From DAHUXT01 sp036273675 (GTDB taxonomy: Bacteria; Chloroflexota; Ktedonobacteria; Ktedonobacterales; JADMIN01): a stretch of 64,000 nt of DNA. Shown here piece by piece: positions 1 through 7,826 of this stretch. A program made the translations under genes and the position numbers. The notes under the pieces are model-generated. The model was not told where the DNA came from. It saw only the letters and a list, made by a program, of their open reading frames with translations, and did not search any database. Every line of letters starts with the position of its first letter. Within the stretch, counting starts at the first letter, position 1. The stretch covers positions 1 to 64,000 of the forward strand of contig DASUHD010000170.1 of the NCBI GenBank assembly GCA_036273675.1, written 5' to 3'.

Positions 1-1025
1 ACCGTCGTATCGGCCAGCAGCAGCCCGACCTCGCGATTCTCATCGAGCGAGGTCGCCGAGAAGTTCTCTGAGCCGACGAAGGCTAGTCGACCGTCGGCGA
101 CGATCACCTTGGCATGTATGAACGGCGCGGATACGTACACAAGCTGCACGCCGCCAGCCTTCAGCCGCGCGACATCCGCCGCCTGGATATCCGCTGAACC
201 TGGCAGTATCAGCCTCACGTGCACACCTCGGCGCGCCGCCGCGATCAGCCCGTCCTCAGATGAGGTGTCGTACATTTCCTCGTCCTCGATCAGCAGCGAT
301 GACTGGGCGTTTGCGATCAATCGGGTAATCTTCGCCCGTGAGTTGACCGGGCTGACAACCATATTCGTATCATGCAGCACAGGTTGCCTGCGATTCCAGT
401 CGGCCAGGAAGATGGCCGCCGCCTCCGCTACATCCTCACCATGGGTATCGATGACGCCATATTCGCGGTTCCGCCCCAGGTTGCTGCCACCAAGCCCGCT
501 TTGTGAGAGATTGGCCGTGAGGATGAAGAGGGTTGCTCCATCGATGATGAGCATCTTGGCGTGGGTGTAGGTATACGCTGAATTGGCAAACTTTGCTTGA
601 ATTCCCGCCGTGGTAAGCGTCTGGAGCGTCCGCTGGGGCGCGACCACATCGTAGCCGTAGGGATGCTCCTCCAGCATGACCCGCACGTCAACGCCACGAC
701 TTCTCGCGTCTTCCAGCGCCGCGATCACTGGCGCATCGGTAAGCAGATACACCTCGACCCAGACCGAGCGGGTGGCCGCTGCGATGGCGCTGGTCACCGG
801 CTTCGCGCCCGCATCCGGCTCGACAAAAAGCTGCACATCTCGCACACCCTGCCCCAGCGCGCAACTCTCGCCGACGCAGGGAGCGGAATGATGTGGCGCT
901 GCGGATGTGTCGCCAGGGCGGAAGGCAGGCAACAGTGTTCGTAAACCGACGAGCACAGCAAGCACAAGCGCCAGCAATAACAACGCCAGCCAGAGGATAC
1001 GTCGGCGACTACTACGACGCCCCAT
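1..1025 (-). CDS. phospholipase D-like (HKD) membrane-anchored protein, C-terminus cut by window edge
   Basis: The reading frame runs off the window start, so the C-terminus is missing. Translation gives an N-terminal basic stretch and a single hydrophobic segment at about residues 9-32, then two phospholipase D repeats. HKD motif 1 is HAKMLIID (His155) followed by an SQSGLGGSNLGRNRE segment. HKD motif 2 is HAKVIVAD (His304) followed by GSENFSATSLDENREVG. This two-motif architecture is the active-site pair of PLD/cardiolipin-synthase-like phosphodiesterases. The N-terminal segment suggests a membrane-anchored protein with the enzyme outside the cell. The ATG at 1025 is preceded by GGGAG at 7 nt. 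It could be a phospholipase, a cardiolipin synthase relative or a PLD-type nuclease; the substrate cannot be told from sequence. Confidence 0.85.
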   Translation of the reverse strand, partial: MGRRSSRRRILWLALLLLALVLAVLVGLRTLLPAFRPGDTSAAPHHSAPCVGESCALGQGVRDVQLFVEPDAGAKPVTSAIAAATRSVWVEVYLLTDAPVIAALEDARSRGVDVRVMLEEHPYGYDVVAPQRTLQTLTTAGIQAKFANSAYTYTHAKMLIIDGATLFILTANLSQSGLGGSNLGRNREYGVIDTHGEDVAEAAAIFLADWNRRQPVLHDTNMVVSPVNSRAKITRLIANAQSSLLIEDEEMYDTSSEDGLIAAARRGVHVRLILPGSADIQAADVARLKAGGVQLVYVSAPFIHAKVIVADGRLAFVGSENFSATSLDENREVGLLLADTT

Positions 1026-1142
1026 CGACTTACTCCCTAGCATATACGGGACAAATAGGCGACTGCGGCCAACCCGGCGGGACACGCCAGAGCCAGCCGC
1101 AGTCAGTTTCGCGCTGAAACCGTCCGATACCGCCGTTACGTA

Positions 1143-3398
1143 CTATTTGTGCAGAGCGATGAAGAGCGGCGCCAGCACCAGGGTGATCGTGCTCAGCAGC
1201 TTGATGACGATGTGCAGCGACGGGCCAGCGGTATCCTTGAAGGGATCGCCCACTGTGTCGCCCACCACCGCCGCCTCATGCGCGGGAGAACGCTTGCCGA
1301 GCACATTGCCCTTATCGTCTTTGAGGTTGCCCGCCTCGATGTACTTCTTGGCGTTATCCCAGGCGCCGCCGCCGTTGTTCATGACCAGCGCCATCATGAT
1401 GCCAGTCACCGTGCCGACCATCAGCAGACCAGCAGCCGGTAGCGGTCCGAGGATGATGCCCACCAGGATCGGCGTACCCACCGCGAGAATACCCGGCAGC
1501 ACCATCTGACGCAGGGCAGCGCCTGTGCTGATGGAGACGCAGCGGGCATAGTCAGGCTTCGAGGTACCCTCCATGATGCCCGGGTCGGCGCGGAACTGGC
1601 GCCGCACTTCCTCGATCATGCCCTGCGCCGCGCGGCCCACCGCGCGAATTGCCAGCGAACTGAACAGGAAGATCAACATCGCGCCAATCAACGCCGCGAT
1701 GAAGATGGGGGGGTTCGCCAGATTGACCAGATACGCACCCTGAACATGATTCGCGTTCAGAATTTCGAGGTATGCGCTAAAGAGCAGGAAGGCCGCCAAC
1801 GCCGCCGAGCCGATACCGTAGCCCTTCGTCAGCGCCTTGGTTGTGTTGCCAACGCCATCCAGCGCATCGGTGATGTTGCGCACCGAGTCGGGCGCGCCGC
1901 TCATCTCGACGATGCCGCCCGCGTTGTCGGTAATTGGACCGAAAGAGTCCATCGCCAGCACAAAACCCGCGCTCATCAGCATGCCCATCGTCGCGACGGC
2001 AGTGCCATAGATGCCGCCGATACTGATGAGATTGCTCGCGACATGCCCCATGCCTGGAATCAAGGAGCCGAGGAAGTAAGCGAGACCAATGGCGCCGCAG
2101 ATAACCAGCACGAACAGGCCGGTGTTCTCGAAGCCCACCGCCAGACCAGCGATGATATTCGTCGCCGGGCCAGTCTTGCTGGCTTCAGCGATCTCGCGTA
2201 CGGGCCGGAAGCTGCCAGCGGTGTAGTACTGGGTCAGGAAGACAAAAGCGAAGCTCGTAACGATGCCGACGAGACCGCAGAGTCCGAGTATCCACCAGTG
2301 GTCGGTCGCACTACCGAGCAGCAGCCCCGCGGCGATGAAGATGCTAATCGCCGAGAGCACTGAGGTCACATAGTAGCCCTGGTTCATCTTGCCCATCGCG
2401 ATATCGCCGGGATCACGGTTACCAGCGTTGGCTGGCTCCATCGCCTGGCTCTTACGCACAACCAGCGTGCCAATCAGCGAGCAGATGATGCCCAGGCCGA
2501 CGACCACCAGCGGGAAGATAACCCAGGCGGGATTCGCATTCTGCGCGACATTATGAGCCAGAAACAATGCGACTGATGCGCCGAGGATCATCGCGCCGAT
2601 GTTCTCGGCGGCGGTAGACTCGAAGATATCGGCGCCACGGCCAGCGCAGTCGCCGACATTGTCACCGACGAGGTCAGCGATGACGGCGGGATTGCGGGGA
2701 TCGTCTTCAGGAATGCCTGCCTCGACCTTGCCGACCAGGTCAGCGCCCACGTCCGCGGCTTTGGTATAGATGCCGCCTCCCAGCTGCGCGAAGAGCGCGA
2801 CGAAGCTGGCGCCAAAGCCGAAGCCGACGATACTGGTGGTCGTCGAAATCGCCGGATTGACACCAGGGCCGACCGGGAGAAGCGCGCCGAAGACGATATA
2901 GACGAGTGTCACACCGAGCAAACTGAGCGCAATAACCAGGAAACCCGTCACCGCGCCGCCACGGAAAGAGACCAGCAGCGCATCGCCAACGCCGCGCTGC
3001 GCCGCGCTGGCCACTCGAATATTCGAGCGCACGGCGACATTCATGCCGATGTAGCCCGCAACGCCTGAACAGAGCGCGCCAAAGAGGAATGAGATGGCAG
3101 CGCGGAGCGCGAACTCACCCGCGCTCAAACCGCCGACATCCCCGCCGCTCAGGCTAGCCAGAAACGCTAGCAGAATGCCGATGACGATTGCTGTGACGAC
3201 GGCAAGCGTAGCGATGGTGCGGTACTGGCGGCTCAAAAACGCCTGCGCGCCGTCAAAGATAGCGTCGGAGACTTCGCGCATTTTCTCGGTGCCGGTATCC
3301 TTGGCCAGCACCCAGCGCGCCAGATATCCGGCGAACACAATCGCGACGATACTCGTCACGACCGGAACCGCCAGCCACCACAAAGTATTGTTATCCAC
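1143..3398 (-). CDS. hppA: K+-independent proton-translocating membrane pyrophosphatase
   Basis: This multi-spanning (about 16 helices) integral membrane pyrophosphatase couples PPi hydrolysis to ion pumping. The family signature YTKAADVGADLVGKVE is intact, followed by the acidic loop PEDDPRNPAVIADLVGDNVGD. Near the end, ADPGIMEGTSKPDYARCV and GDTVGDPFKDTAGPS are also conserved. The diagnostic segment reads GNTTKALTKG. Lys and Thr at these two positions mark the K+-independent H+-pumping subclass, where K+-dependent enzymes have Ala or Gly. I chose the GTG at 3398 (751 aa) over an upstream ATG at 3431 because the latter adds a charged stretch and lies inside a hairpin, while GGGAGGG precedes the GTG. 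A long structured leader lies upstream. Confidence 0.95.
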   Translation of the reverse strand: MDNNTLWWLAVPVVTSIVAIVFAGYLARWVLAKDTGTEKMREVSDAIFDGAQAFLSRQYRTIATLAVVTAIVIGILLAFLASLSGGDVGGLSAGEFALRAAISFLFGALCSGVAGYIGMNVAVRSNIRVASAAQRGVGDALLVSFRGGAVTGFLVIALSLLGVTLVYIVFGALLPVGPGVNPAISTTTSIVGFGFGASFVALFAQLGGGIYTKAADVGADLVGKVEAGIPEDDPRNPAVIADLVGDNVGDCAGRGADIFESTAAENIGAMILGASVALFLAHNVAQNANPAWVIFPLVVVGLGIICSLIGTLVVRKSQAMEPANAGNRDPGDIAMGKMNQGYYVTSVLSAISIFIAAGLLLGSATDHWWILGLCGLVGIVTSFAFVFLTQYYTAGSFRPVREIAEASKTGPATNIIAGLAVGFENTGLFVLVICGAIGLAYFLGSLIPGMGHVASNLISIGGIYGTAVATMGMLMSAGFVLAMDSFGPITDNAGGIVEMSGAPDSVRNITDALDGVGNTTKALTKGYGIGSAALAAFLLFSAYLEILNANHVQGAYLVNLANPPIFIAALIGAMLIFLFSSLAIRAVGRAAQGMIEEVRRQFRADPGIMEGTSKPDYARCVSISTGAALRQMVLPGILAVGTPILVGIILGPLPAAGLLMVGTVTGIMMALVMNNGGGAWDNAKKYIEAGNLKDDKGNVLGKRSPAHEAAVVGDTVGDPFKDTAGPSLHIVIKLLSTITLVLAPLFIALHK

Positions 3399-3430
3399 GA
3401 GTGCCTCTGCCCTCCCTATGAACCGTATCA

Positions 3431-3740
3431 CTGCTTAGACAACGCTGCGCTGCGTTTAAGCAGGGCCGCACACACGCCGCGCGCTCGAATTGACTGCGCT
3501 ATGTGAGAGAGCGCATACCAACTCAAAAAGCAACGGAACATCTGTCGGCGGGCCTGCGGAGGCGCGCGCCTGGGCATCCAGAGCAACGCGGAAATCCGCC
3601 CACGTTTGAAGCAGGTTGTCTCAGACGCGCATGTGCAAGAGCACATGACTCCAGGAGTATGACAATTTCTTCGGTCAAGCCCAGGAGCTTGCTGGGGTTG
3701 TTCCCCATATCATGCTTCAGGGCGCAGACCGCAGTCTGCG
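3431..3740 (-). ncRNA. structured 5' leader of hppA (candidate cis-regulatory or small RNA)
   Basis: No gene is credible in the 414-base gap between hppA and the HAD gene. Read on the minus strand, complementary segments nest into a compact fold. P1 (3713-3719 with 3607-3613, 7 bp) encloses hairpin 3693-3697/3703-3707, hairpin 3676-3680/3687-3691, and a stem 3661-3665/3616-3620 that carries the perfect 7-bp tetraloop hairpin 3630-3636/3641-3647. A second perfect tetraloop hairpin (3723-3729/3734-3740) sits at the 5' end. Further hairpins lie at 3588-3599, 3495-3515 and 3431-3463; the last has 7 bp plus 5 bp around a 3-nt bulge and abuts the ribosome-binding site. I do not recognise a known riboswitch, 6S, SRP or RNase P signature. 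Pairing is seen by eye only; function is inference. Confidence 0.45.
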
Positions 3741-3744
3741 AATT

Positions 3745-3774
3745 AGTTTAACATAGCCGCTAACATGTTGACAA
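3745..3774 (-). promoter_or_regulatory. candidate promoter of the hppA leader
   Basis: On the minus strand a TTGTCA -35-like hexamer (3774-3769) is separated by 18 nt from TAAACT (3750-3745). The predicted start falls near 3738, at the first leader hairpin, about 340 nt before the hppA GTG. Confidence 0.4.
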
Positions 3775-3812
3775 GCATTGATAGGACTTGGTTTTCGTGG
3801 AAACAAGCGAGG

Positions 3813-4631
3813 TTAGGCAGGAGAAAGCCTGCCAGCTTGCGCCGCTTGCAGGAGCGTCGGCAAATCGGGATAAATCATGTCGGGTCGGCGCTCACCGCTA
3901 GATGCCATCGCCTCCTCATGGCTCGTTAGCCCTGTCAGCACGAGCGCGGTTGTCACCTGGGCCGCATGCCCCGCGACGATATCGAGGTCCAGCCCGTCGC
4001 CGATCATGAGCGTCGCCCCTGGCTCGGCGTCGAGCAGCCGCATCGCCTCCAGCACAATCCCCGGCGCTGGCTTGCCAATCGTCTCAGCGCGCCTGCCGCT
4101 GGCATATTCGAGCGCCGCCACCAGCGATCCGGTTCCTGGCTCGAAGCCATCTTCCACCGGAAGACGCGGGTCGCGATTCACCCCGATGAATGCCGCGCCC
4201 GCGAGAATTGCGCGTAGTCCCCGCTTCAGCCGCTCGTAGGTGACCGAGCGGTCCAGCCCCACCATGACCGCATCAGGCGTGTCGCCATCCAAGTTTTCGC
4301 GCCAGACGGACCGCAGCCCGGCGCGAACAGCCAGCGCATCGAGCGATGGCACCGTCAGCATATAGACACGCCCGCCGGGGAAGCGCTTGGCGATTGCCTG
4401 CACGGCAGCCTGACCAGCGGTAAAGACGCGGCCCTCTGGCTGAGGCATGCCTAGCCGGGCCAGCTTGGTGGCGACCTCCTCCGGGGTAGCGAAGGAGTTG
4501 TTGGAGAGATAGAGCGCTTTGCGTCCAGTAGCGTCGATCCATTCGACGAGATCACGTGCGCCCGGGAGTAGTTCATTGCCACGATAGACAACGCCATCGA
4601 GATCAAGCAGATACGTTCGATAGTCAGGCAT
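3813..4631 (-). CDS. HAD-superfamily sugar/nitrophenyl phosphatase, NagD-like
   Basis: This is a HAD phosphatase of class IIA. The nucleophile motif LLDLDGVVYRG (first Asp the nucleophile, second the acid/base) is near the N-terminus. Motif II, LSNNS, follows, with Lys in the C-terminal GKPAPGI segment, and motif IV is MIGDGLDLDIVAG. These residues and the 272-aa length fit the NagD/4-nitrophenylphosphatase/phosphoglycolate phosphatase group, which dephosphorylates small cytosolic phosphate esters. I start at the ATG at 4631 (MPDYRTYLLDLDG), where family members begin. An upstream in-frame ATG at 4679 would add a non-conserved basic stretch. It sits between hppA and dnaA on the same strand with gaps on both sides. 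The substrate is not predictable. Confidence 0.88.
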   Translation of the reverse strand: MPDYRTYLLDLDGVVYRGNELLPGARDLVEWIDATGRKALYLSNNSFATPEEVATKLARLGMPQPEGRVFTAGQAAVQAIAKRFPGGRVYMLTVPSLDALAVRAGLRSVWRENLDGDTPDAVMVGLDRSVTYERLKRGLRAILAGAAFIGVNRDPRLPVEDGFEPGTGSLVAALEYASGRRAETIGKPAPGIVLEAMRLLDAEPGATLMIGDGLDLDIVAGHAAQVTTALVLTGLTSHEEAMASSGERRPDMIYPDLPTLLQAAQAGRLSPA

Positions 4632-4796
4632 GCGGGAACTTTCTAGGTAACGTATGTAGCGTATTAAAGAGGTTACCACTTCGCGGGTTGACGGTCAGCT
4701 AGCCCAGAACCAGCAGACCGTATGCCACCGGCATGGGCGCAGAAAGCGACGTGCCGCGACATTCATACGACAACGCCGGGACTATTCGCATCACCG

Positions 4797-6554
4797 CTAG
4801 CCCACAAGCTGCTGACGAATTGCCAGCACCTCCTTGCGCAGCGCCGAGTCCTCGTTGACCTCGCGATTGATTTTTTCACAGCCATGCAGCACCGTGCTGT
4901 GGTCGCGCCCGCCGAGCGCCTGGCCAATCTCCATCAGCGAGGCCTCGGTTTCCTGACGCATCAGATACATCGCGACCTGACGCGGGACGACGATGTGTTT
5001 GTCGCGCTGCTTGCCACGCAAGTCATCAGCCGAAATGCGGTAATGCTCCGCCACGGCCTCCAATACGTCGGCAACGCTGACCCGGCGCTGTCGGCCATCG
5101 GTGGCCAGGCTGGCAAGCGCCGCCTTCGCTGTATCGATCGTCAGCGGCATGCCTTGCAGTTGCGAGAAGGCCAGCAGGCGATTCAGGCTGCCTTCCAGCT
5201 CGCGGATGTTGCTATGGATGCGGGTGGCAAGATACTCGATGACCTCATCGGGAACCGCACGACGCATCATGTCCGCTTTCGCGCGCAAGATCGCCACACG
5301 CGTCTCGAGCGTGGGAGGCTGGATATCGGCAATCAGCCCCCATTCAAAGCGCGAGCGCAGCCGCTCTTCCAGGCTGACGATGGCCTTGGGCGGGCGGTCG
5401 CTGCAAATGACGATCTGCCGGTTGCTCTCATAGAGGCTGTTGAAGGTATGAAAGAATTCCTCTTCGGTCGAGTCTTTGCCCGCGATAAACTGGATGTCAT
5501 CCACCAGCAATAAATCCGCCGACCGGTATTTCGCACGGAACTCCTCGGTGGTTCGGTAGCGAATGGCGTTCACGATTTCATTGGTGAACGTTTCCGACGA
5601 CACGTAGAGGACAGACATGTTCCGCTCGACCGCGACATGCCCAATCGCATGAAGCAGGTGGGTCTTGCCGAGACCTACTCCGCCATAGAGAAAGAGCGGA
5701 TTGTACGCCTGACCCGGCGCCTCGGCGACAGCCAGCGATGCCGCGTGGGCAAGCTGGTTAGCGCTCCCCACAATGAACGTCGCGAAGGTATAGCGGGCAT
5801 TCAGGCGCGGTGGTGGGATAAACATGCTCTGTCCTCCCGCAATGGCGGAATCAAAATCCGCTGGGGAACCGGGAGTAGCGCGACGTTGCGTCTCGCCGTC
5901 TGGAGTGGCCGCCGTAGTCGGCGCGGTCGTGAACTGTCCGTCCGGCGCCTTACGGGCGCTGGCTGTCTGCATAGGATCAATGGCGGCGGTGCCGTCAGTC
6001 CAGCGCTCGCCGCGTGGACTCTTGCTGGGCGCAATTTGAGGATCGCGGTCGCCGCTGGAGCTTCGCTGGCTGCTGCTACTGCCGCTGGCACGGTTGCGGT
6101 CGAGCGCCGCGCGAATTCGCTCGCTCCGGGTCGAGGAGGCCGCGGGCGGCAGGCCTTGTCTTGGCGAGGAGGTGTCGGGATTGCGCGAGACTGCTGGCGA
6201 CGATTCATCCTGCGCCGCAAATAGCTGCGGACGATCGTACTGGCTCGATTCCGTGTGGGACTGTGTTCGACGGATCGTGGTATGGCGTGGGGCTTCGTCC
6301 TCAGCGGATTCGCCATCCACGGCGATCTCAAGCCTGCACGGCTCGCCAGTCACCTCGGCAATTGCCGCCCCGATGCGTTCGCGGTAACGAGTTTCGAGCA
6401 TATCTTTGGCAAATGTCGTGCGCACGCGCAAAACGCAGACGCCGTCATCCGTGAGGGCGAGCTGCGTGCCGCGCAGCCAGGTGTCGTACTGTGCGCGTGA
6501 AAGCTCGCGCCGCAGGCGCTCGAGCGCCGCGCGCCACACATGTGCCGTGTTCAC
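4797..6554 (-). CDS. dnaA: chromosomal replication initiator protein DnaA
   Basis: DnaA is the ATP-dependent origin-binding initiator. Domain I (residues 1-75) contains the conserved W-x-x-x-L-x-x-L and YDTWL motifs. A long Ser/Arg/Pro/Thr-rich domain II spans about 85-248. The AAA+ domain starts near 250, with Walker A GGVGLGKT (291-298) and Walker B LLLVDDIQF. The C-terminal helix-turn-helix carries the signature GGRDHSTVLHGC. At 585 aa it is over 100 residues longer than the E. coli protein, all of it in the linker. The start is GTG at 6554, with AAGGA 7 nt upstream. dnaN, recF and gyrB are not adjacent: the neighbours are a HAD phosphatase downstream and divergent fabG upstream. No cluster of DnaA boxes is visible on either side. 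Confidence 0.97.
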   Translation of the reverse strand: MNTAHVWRAALERLRRELSRAQYDTWLRGTQLALTDDGVCVLRVRTTFAKDMLETRYRERIGAAIAEVTGEPCRLEIAVDGESAEDEAPRHTTIRRTQSHTESSQYDRPQLFAAQDESSPAVSRNPDTSSPRQGLPPAASSTRSERIRAALDRNRASGSSSSQRSSSGDRDPQIAPSKSPRGERWTDGTAAIDPMQTASARKAPDGQFTTAPTTAATPDGETQRRATPGSPADFDSAIAGGQSMFIPPPRLNARYTFATFIVGSANQLAHAASLAVAEAPGQAYNPLFLYGGVGLGKTHLLHAIGHVAVERNMSVLYVSSETFTNEIVNAIRYRTTEEFRAKYRSADLLLVDDIQFIAGKDSTEEEFFHTFNSLYESNRQIVICSDRPPKAIVSLEERLRSRFEWGLIADIQPPTLETRVAILRAKADMMRRAVPDEVIEYLATRIHSNIRELEGSLNRLLAFSQLQGMPLTIDTAKAALASLATDGRQRRVSVADVLEAVAEHYRISADDLRGKQRDKHIVVPRQVAMYLMRQETEASLMEIGQALGGRDHSTVLHGCEKINREVNEDSALRKEVLAIRQQLVG

Positions 6555-6634
6555 CGGATATCCTTGTCTCGTCCCGCACGGGAGGGCGTATTACAGGCTA
6601 TAATGGACACCAAGCCATTGCTGATCGCGCTACC

Positions 6635-6715
6635 CGCCGCCTGTGGGCAGCGTATAGCGCCCCGGCGCGTAGTCGCCTGGCAGTGCAGGAAATAGTACAC
6701 GACACGCCTGCCAGG
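6635..6715 (-). repeat. two short motifs shared with the cysS upstream region, copy 1
   Basis: The 12-mer ACGCTGCCCACA (minus strand, 6653-6642) and the 11-mer CCTGGCAGGCG (6715-6705) both recur on the same strand upstream of cysS at 12741-12730 and 12718-12708, in the opposite order. The match around the 12-mer extends to GCCGCC on the plus strand if one base is inserted. Chance or a shared regulatory site are both possible. Confidence 0.3.
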
Positions 6716-6721
6716 TCGCAA
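6676..6721 (-). promoter_or_regulatory. candidate dnaA promoter flanked by a perfect inverted repeat
   Basis: On the minus strand TTGCGA (6721-6716) and TACTAT (6697-6692) are 18 nt apart. The 8-bp arms CCTGGCAG and CTGCCAGG (6676-6683 and 6708-6715) bracket the -10 hexamer. Such symmetric placement around a -10 fits a repressor operator or a leader hairpin. Both hexamers match consensus at only four of six positions. Confidence 0.35.
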
Positions 6722-6821
6722 GCGAAACGCCTCATTTGGCCCGATTGTCTCTACCGCGTCATCGCGCTATCATCAAAAGAGCGCCTGACGCAGTATTTCT
6801 GCTGAGACAGCCGTGAGTTGC

Positions 6822-6851
6822 TTGACAGCCATCGGCGCATCTCTTTATGCT
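6822..6851 (+). promoter_or_regulatory. sigma70-type promoter of fabG
   Basis: A perfect TTGACA (6822-6827) is followed after 18 nt by TATGCT (6846-6851). The fabG ATG lies 95 nt downstream with no gene between. Confidence 0.55.
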
Positions 6852-6946
6852 GAAGGCACAACGCACGCTGGATTCTTCGATCACTTCCCCACATACCGAT
6901 CTTGGCGCGAGGATTCGCGCCCTCACCACATGAGGAGGCAAGCACC

Positions 6947-7720
6947 ATGGCGGGCAGGCTCGACGGACAGGTAGCGCTCGTAACAGGCGCGGCGCGGGGC
7001 ATCGGCGCGGCTACGGCCACACGGCTCGCCGCCGATGGCGCTGCCGTGGCGCTGGCCGATCTGGATGAGGCGCAAGCGCAGGCAACAGCACAGCAGATCG
7101 ATCCCTCCGGCGAACATGTGCTGGCGATTGGCTGTAACGTCGCCGAGAGCACGCAGGTCCAGCAGATGGTGGATCGCACGCTGGAGCGCTTCGGTCGGCT
7201 CGATATTCTCGTCAACAATGCTGGCATCACTCGTGATAACCTGCTCTTCAAGATGGGTGAGGACGACTGGGACGCAGTGATCGGCGTCCATCTGCGCGGG
7301 GCTTTCCTCTGCGCGCGCGCCGCCCAGAAGCCAATGGTCGAGCAGAAGCACGGCCGCATCATCAGCCTCTCATCCGTCTCGGCGCTGGGCAATCGCGGCC
7401 AGGTCAACTATTCGGCGGCGAAGGCTGGTATCCAGGGACTGACGCGCACCCTCGCCATCGAGCTTGGGCCATTTGGGATTACAGCGAACGCTGTCGCGCC
7501 CGGCTTCATCGATACCGACATGACACGCGCCACCGCCGAGCGCCTGGGACTGACGCCGGAGCAGGCACAGGCAGCCGCAACGACTCGTATCGCGCTCCGC
7601 CGCATCGGGCAGCCCAGCGAGGTCGCGTCGGTCATCGCCTTCCTCGCATCTGAGGACGCCAGCTACGTCAACGGCCAGATTATCTACGTCAACGGTGGCC
7701 CAGCGGGGATTACGATGTAA
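6947..7720 (+). CDS. fabG: 3-oxoacyl-ACP reductase / short-chain dehydrogenase
   Basis: This classical short-chain dehydrogenase uses NAD(P)H to reduce 3-oxoacyl-ACP or a related keto substrate. The nucleotide-binding motif TGAARGIG is at residues 13-20, NNAG at 89-92, and the catalytic set Ser141, Tyr154 and Lys158 lies in a YSAAK box. The C-terminal IIYVNGG is typical of FabG. The length (257 aa) is normal. I start at the ATG at 6947 because GAGGAGG lies 8 nt upstream; an upstream in-frame start at 6902 adds residues not found in the family. An acyl-CoA ligase follows after about 100 nt, so the enzyme may serve fatty-acid or polyester metabolism, but FabG itself is the simplest call. Confidence 0.88.
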   Translation: MAGRLDGQVALVTGAARGIGAATATRLAADGAAVALADLDEAQAQATAQQIDPSGEHVLAIGCNVAESTQVQQMVDRTLERFGRLDILVNNAGITRDNLLFKMGEDDWDAVIGVHLRGAFLCARAAQKPMVEQKHGRIISLSSVSALGNRGQVNYSAAKAGIQGLTRTLAIELGPFGITANAVAPGFIDTDMTRATAERLGLTPEQAQAAATTRIALRRIGQPSEVASVIAFLASEDASYVNGQIIYVNGGPAGITM

Positions 7721-7826
7721 CGCGACCCGTTTCCATCAGCAGAGCCTTTACTATCCGTGACATAGCGTCCTGAAGTTCCGATGACGGTGGTTCACTTTCA
7801 GTTTCAACTGAGACAGGAGAGGCGCC

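Larger units (their letters stand above)
6555..6946. other. dnaA-fabG divergent intergenic region
   Basis: This 392-base region contains no credible gene. It holds the fabG promoter (6822-6851), a candidate dnaA promoter within an inverted repeat (6676-6721) and two short motifs shared with the cysS upstream region. No TTATCCACA-type box cluster or AT-rich unwinding element is seen, so I do not call an origin. Confidence 0.6.

Noticed and set aside
3390..3398. DnaA-box-like TTATCCACG at the hppA start
   Set aside because: Single copy, one mismatch, and it encodes the first hppA codons; no cluster.
3428..3751. Short open frames between hppA and the HAD gene
   Set aside because: No ribosome-binding sites, Arg/Cys-rich composition, and they overlap the nested hairpins of the leader.
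4722..6224. Several plus-strand open frames across dnaA
   Set aside because: All are antisense to conserved DnaA domains, Arg/Ser/Gln-rich, and lack ribosome-binding sites.
6599..6604. Perfect TATAAT on the plus strand upstream of dnaA
   Set aside because: No -35 at 16-18 nt and no plus-strand gene for over 300 nt.
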